Below are positions 63,876-64,000 of a stretch of DNA of 64,000 nucleotides, one piece after another; positions within the stretch are counted from its first letter, which is position 1; every line of letters begins with the position of its first letter. The DNA comes from Collimonas sp. OK307 (GTDB taxonomy: Bacteria > Pseudomonadota > Gammaproteobacteria > Burkholderiales > Burkholderiaceae_D). Below the pieces are notes generated by a model that worked only from the letters and a program-made list of their open reading frames with translations, was not told where the DNA came from and did not search any database. Location: positions 62,001 through 126,000 of the forward strand of contig NZ_FOQI01000004.1 in NCBI RefSeq assembly GCF_900113705.1, in the 5' to 3' direction. Made by a program: the position numbers and the translations under genes.

Positions 63876-64000
63876 TTACTCGCGATTACCTGGGGTTTCT
63901 TCGCCCGGCTTATAGGCGTCTTCAGTACCCTCGGCGGGCTTGGCCTGGTTGTCACGCTGTGCCGGCGCCGCGGTATCGTCTTCCACCGACACCGGTGCTG
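63876..64000 (-). CDS. mrdA: 3' end of a PBP2 (mrdA) gene, cut by the window edge
   Basis: The minus-strand frame upstream of rodA is open to the window edge and ends at a TAA (63876-63878). The visible C-terminal tail is hydrophilic and Pro/Glu/Ala rich, ending EETPGNRE. No domain is visible, so the call rests on the mrdA-rodA gene order typical of Proteobacteria. Confidence 0.65.
   Translation of the reverse strand, partial: APVSVEDDTAAPAQRDNQAKPAEGTEDAYKPGEETPGNRE

Overview
The window reads as a core-chromosome segment of a Gram-negative betaproteobacterium of the order Burkholderiales, most like the Oxalobacteraceae (Collimonas, Herbaspirillum, Janthinobacterium). That placement rests on gene order and protein resemblance recalled from known families, not on a search. 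Supporting blocks are gpmA-envC-ctpA-moeB, slmA next to a pyrimidine 5'-nucleotidase-like HAD gene, the def/fmt - LysM - dprA - smg - topB block, and the mrdA-rodA-rlpA elongation block. Coding density is high. I found no rRNA, tRNA, CRISPR array, prophage or insertion sequence.

Layout. 1-4.8 kb: glycolytic mutase, EnvC, CtpA and MoeB. 4.9-7.7 kb: a Tat-exported PhoD-like phosphatase, convergent with a type-II lumazine synthase gene whose leader carries a clear FMN riboswitch and a hairpin over the Shine-Dalgarno. 7.8-12.6 kb: a branched-chain amino-acid ABC operon with a fused permease-ATPase (LivM-LivG). 12.6-19.1 kb: slmA, a HAD phosphatase, a GumN-like protein, an MnmC whose methyltransferase half looks dead, a YXWGXW protein and a COG2509-type flavoprotein. 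19.1-23.8 kb: a RelE/Phd-type toxin-antitoxin pair, a translationally coupled metallophosphoesterase and di-heme peroxidase, a small winged-helix regulator and a MASE1-like membrane protein.

24.0-29.7 kb: a self-contained TonB energy-transduction cluster in the unusual order exbD-tonB-receptor-exbB, followed by an exported phospholipase D-family protein. 29.7-34.7 kb: a LysR-controlled YgiD/DoxX pair, a phasin, an M15 peptidase and a patatin. 34.8-39.0 kb: a ferric-iron ABC importer split over both strands (fbpA +, fbpC -, fbpB +), with a Fur-like box and a possible 27-residue membrane peptide beside fbpC. 39.0-41.7 kb: a small beta-barrel protein, strong inverted repeats, a B12-binding radical SAM protein and a DUF3717 protein. 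41.7-47.95 kb: a complete ribose operon, rbsBACRKD, with a perfect 18-bp operator at its promoter.

48.0-58.4 kb: an aminotransferase, topoisomerase III with a histone-H1-like tail, smg, dprA (unclear start), a LysM protein, def and fmt (separated by an 18-bp perfect stem-loop), a mutarotase and a GNAT enzyme. 58.5-64.0 kb: phosphonate importer phnCDE with a candidate Pho box, then rlpA, rodA and the 3' end of mrdA.

Functionally the segment mixes cell-envelope growth and division genes with nutrient capture. Organic phosphorus is a recurring theme (PhoD, a metallophosphoesterase, a PLD-family protein, a patatin, PhnCDE), though no C-P lyase genes are in view. I see no clear novel defence or mobile system. 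The most promising unexplained items are the exbD-tonB-receptor-exbB-PLD cluster, the fbpC-linked microprotein, the degenerate MnmC and several strong intergenic hairpins.
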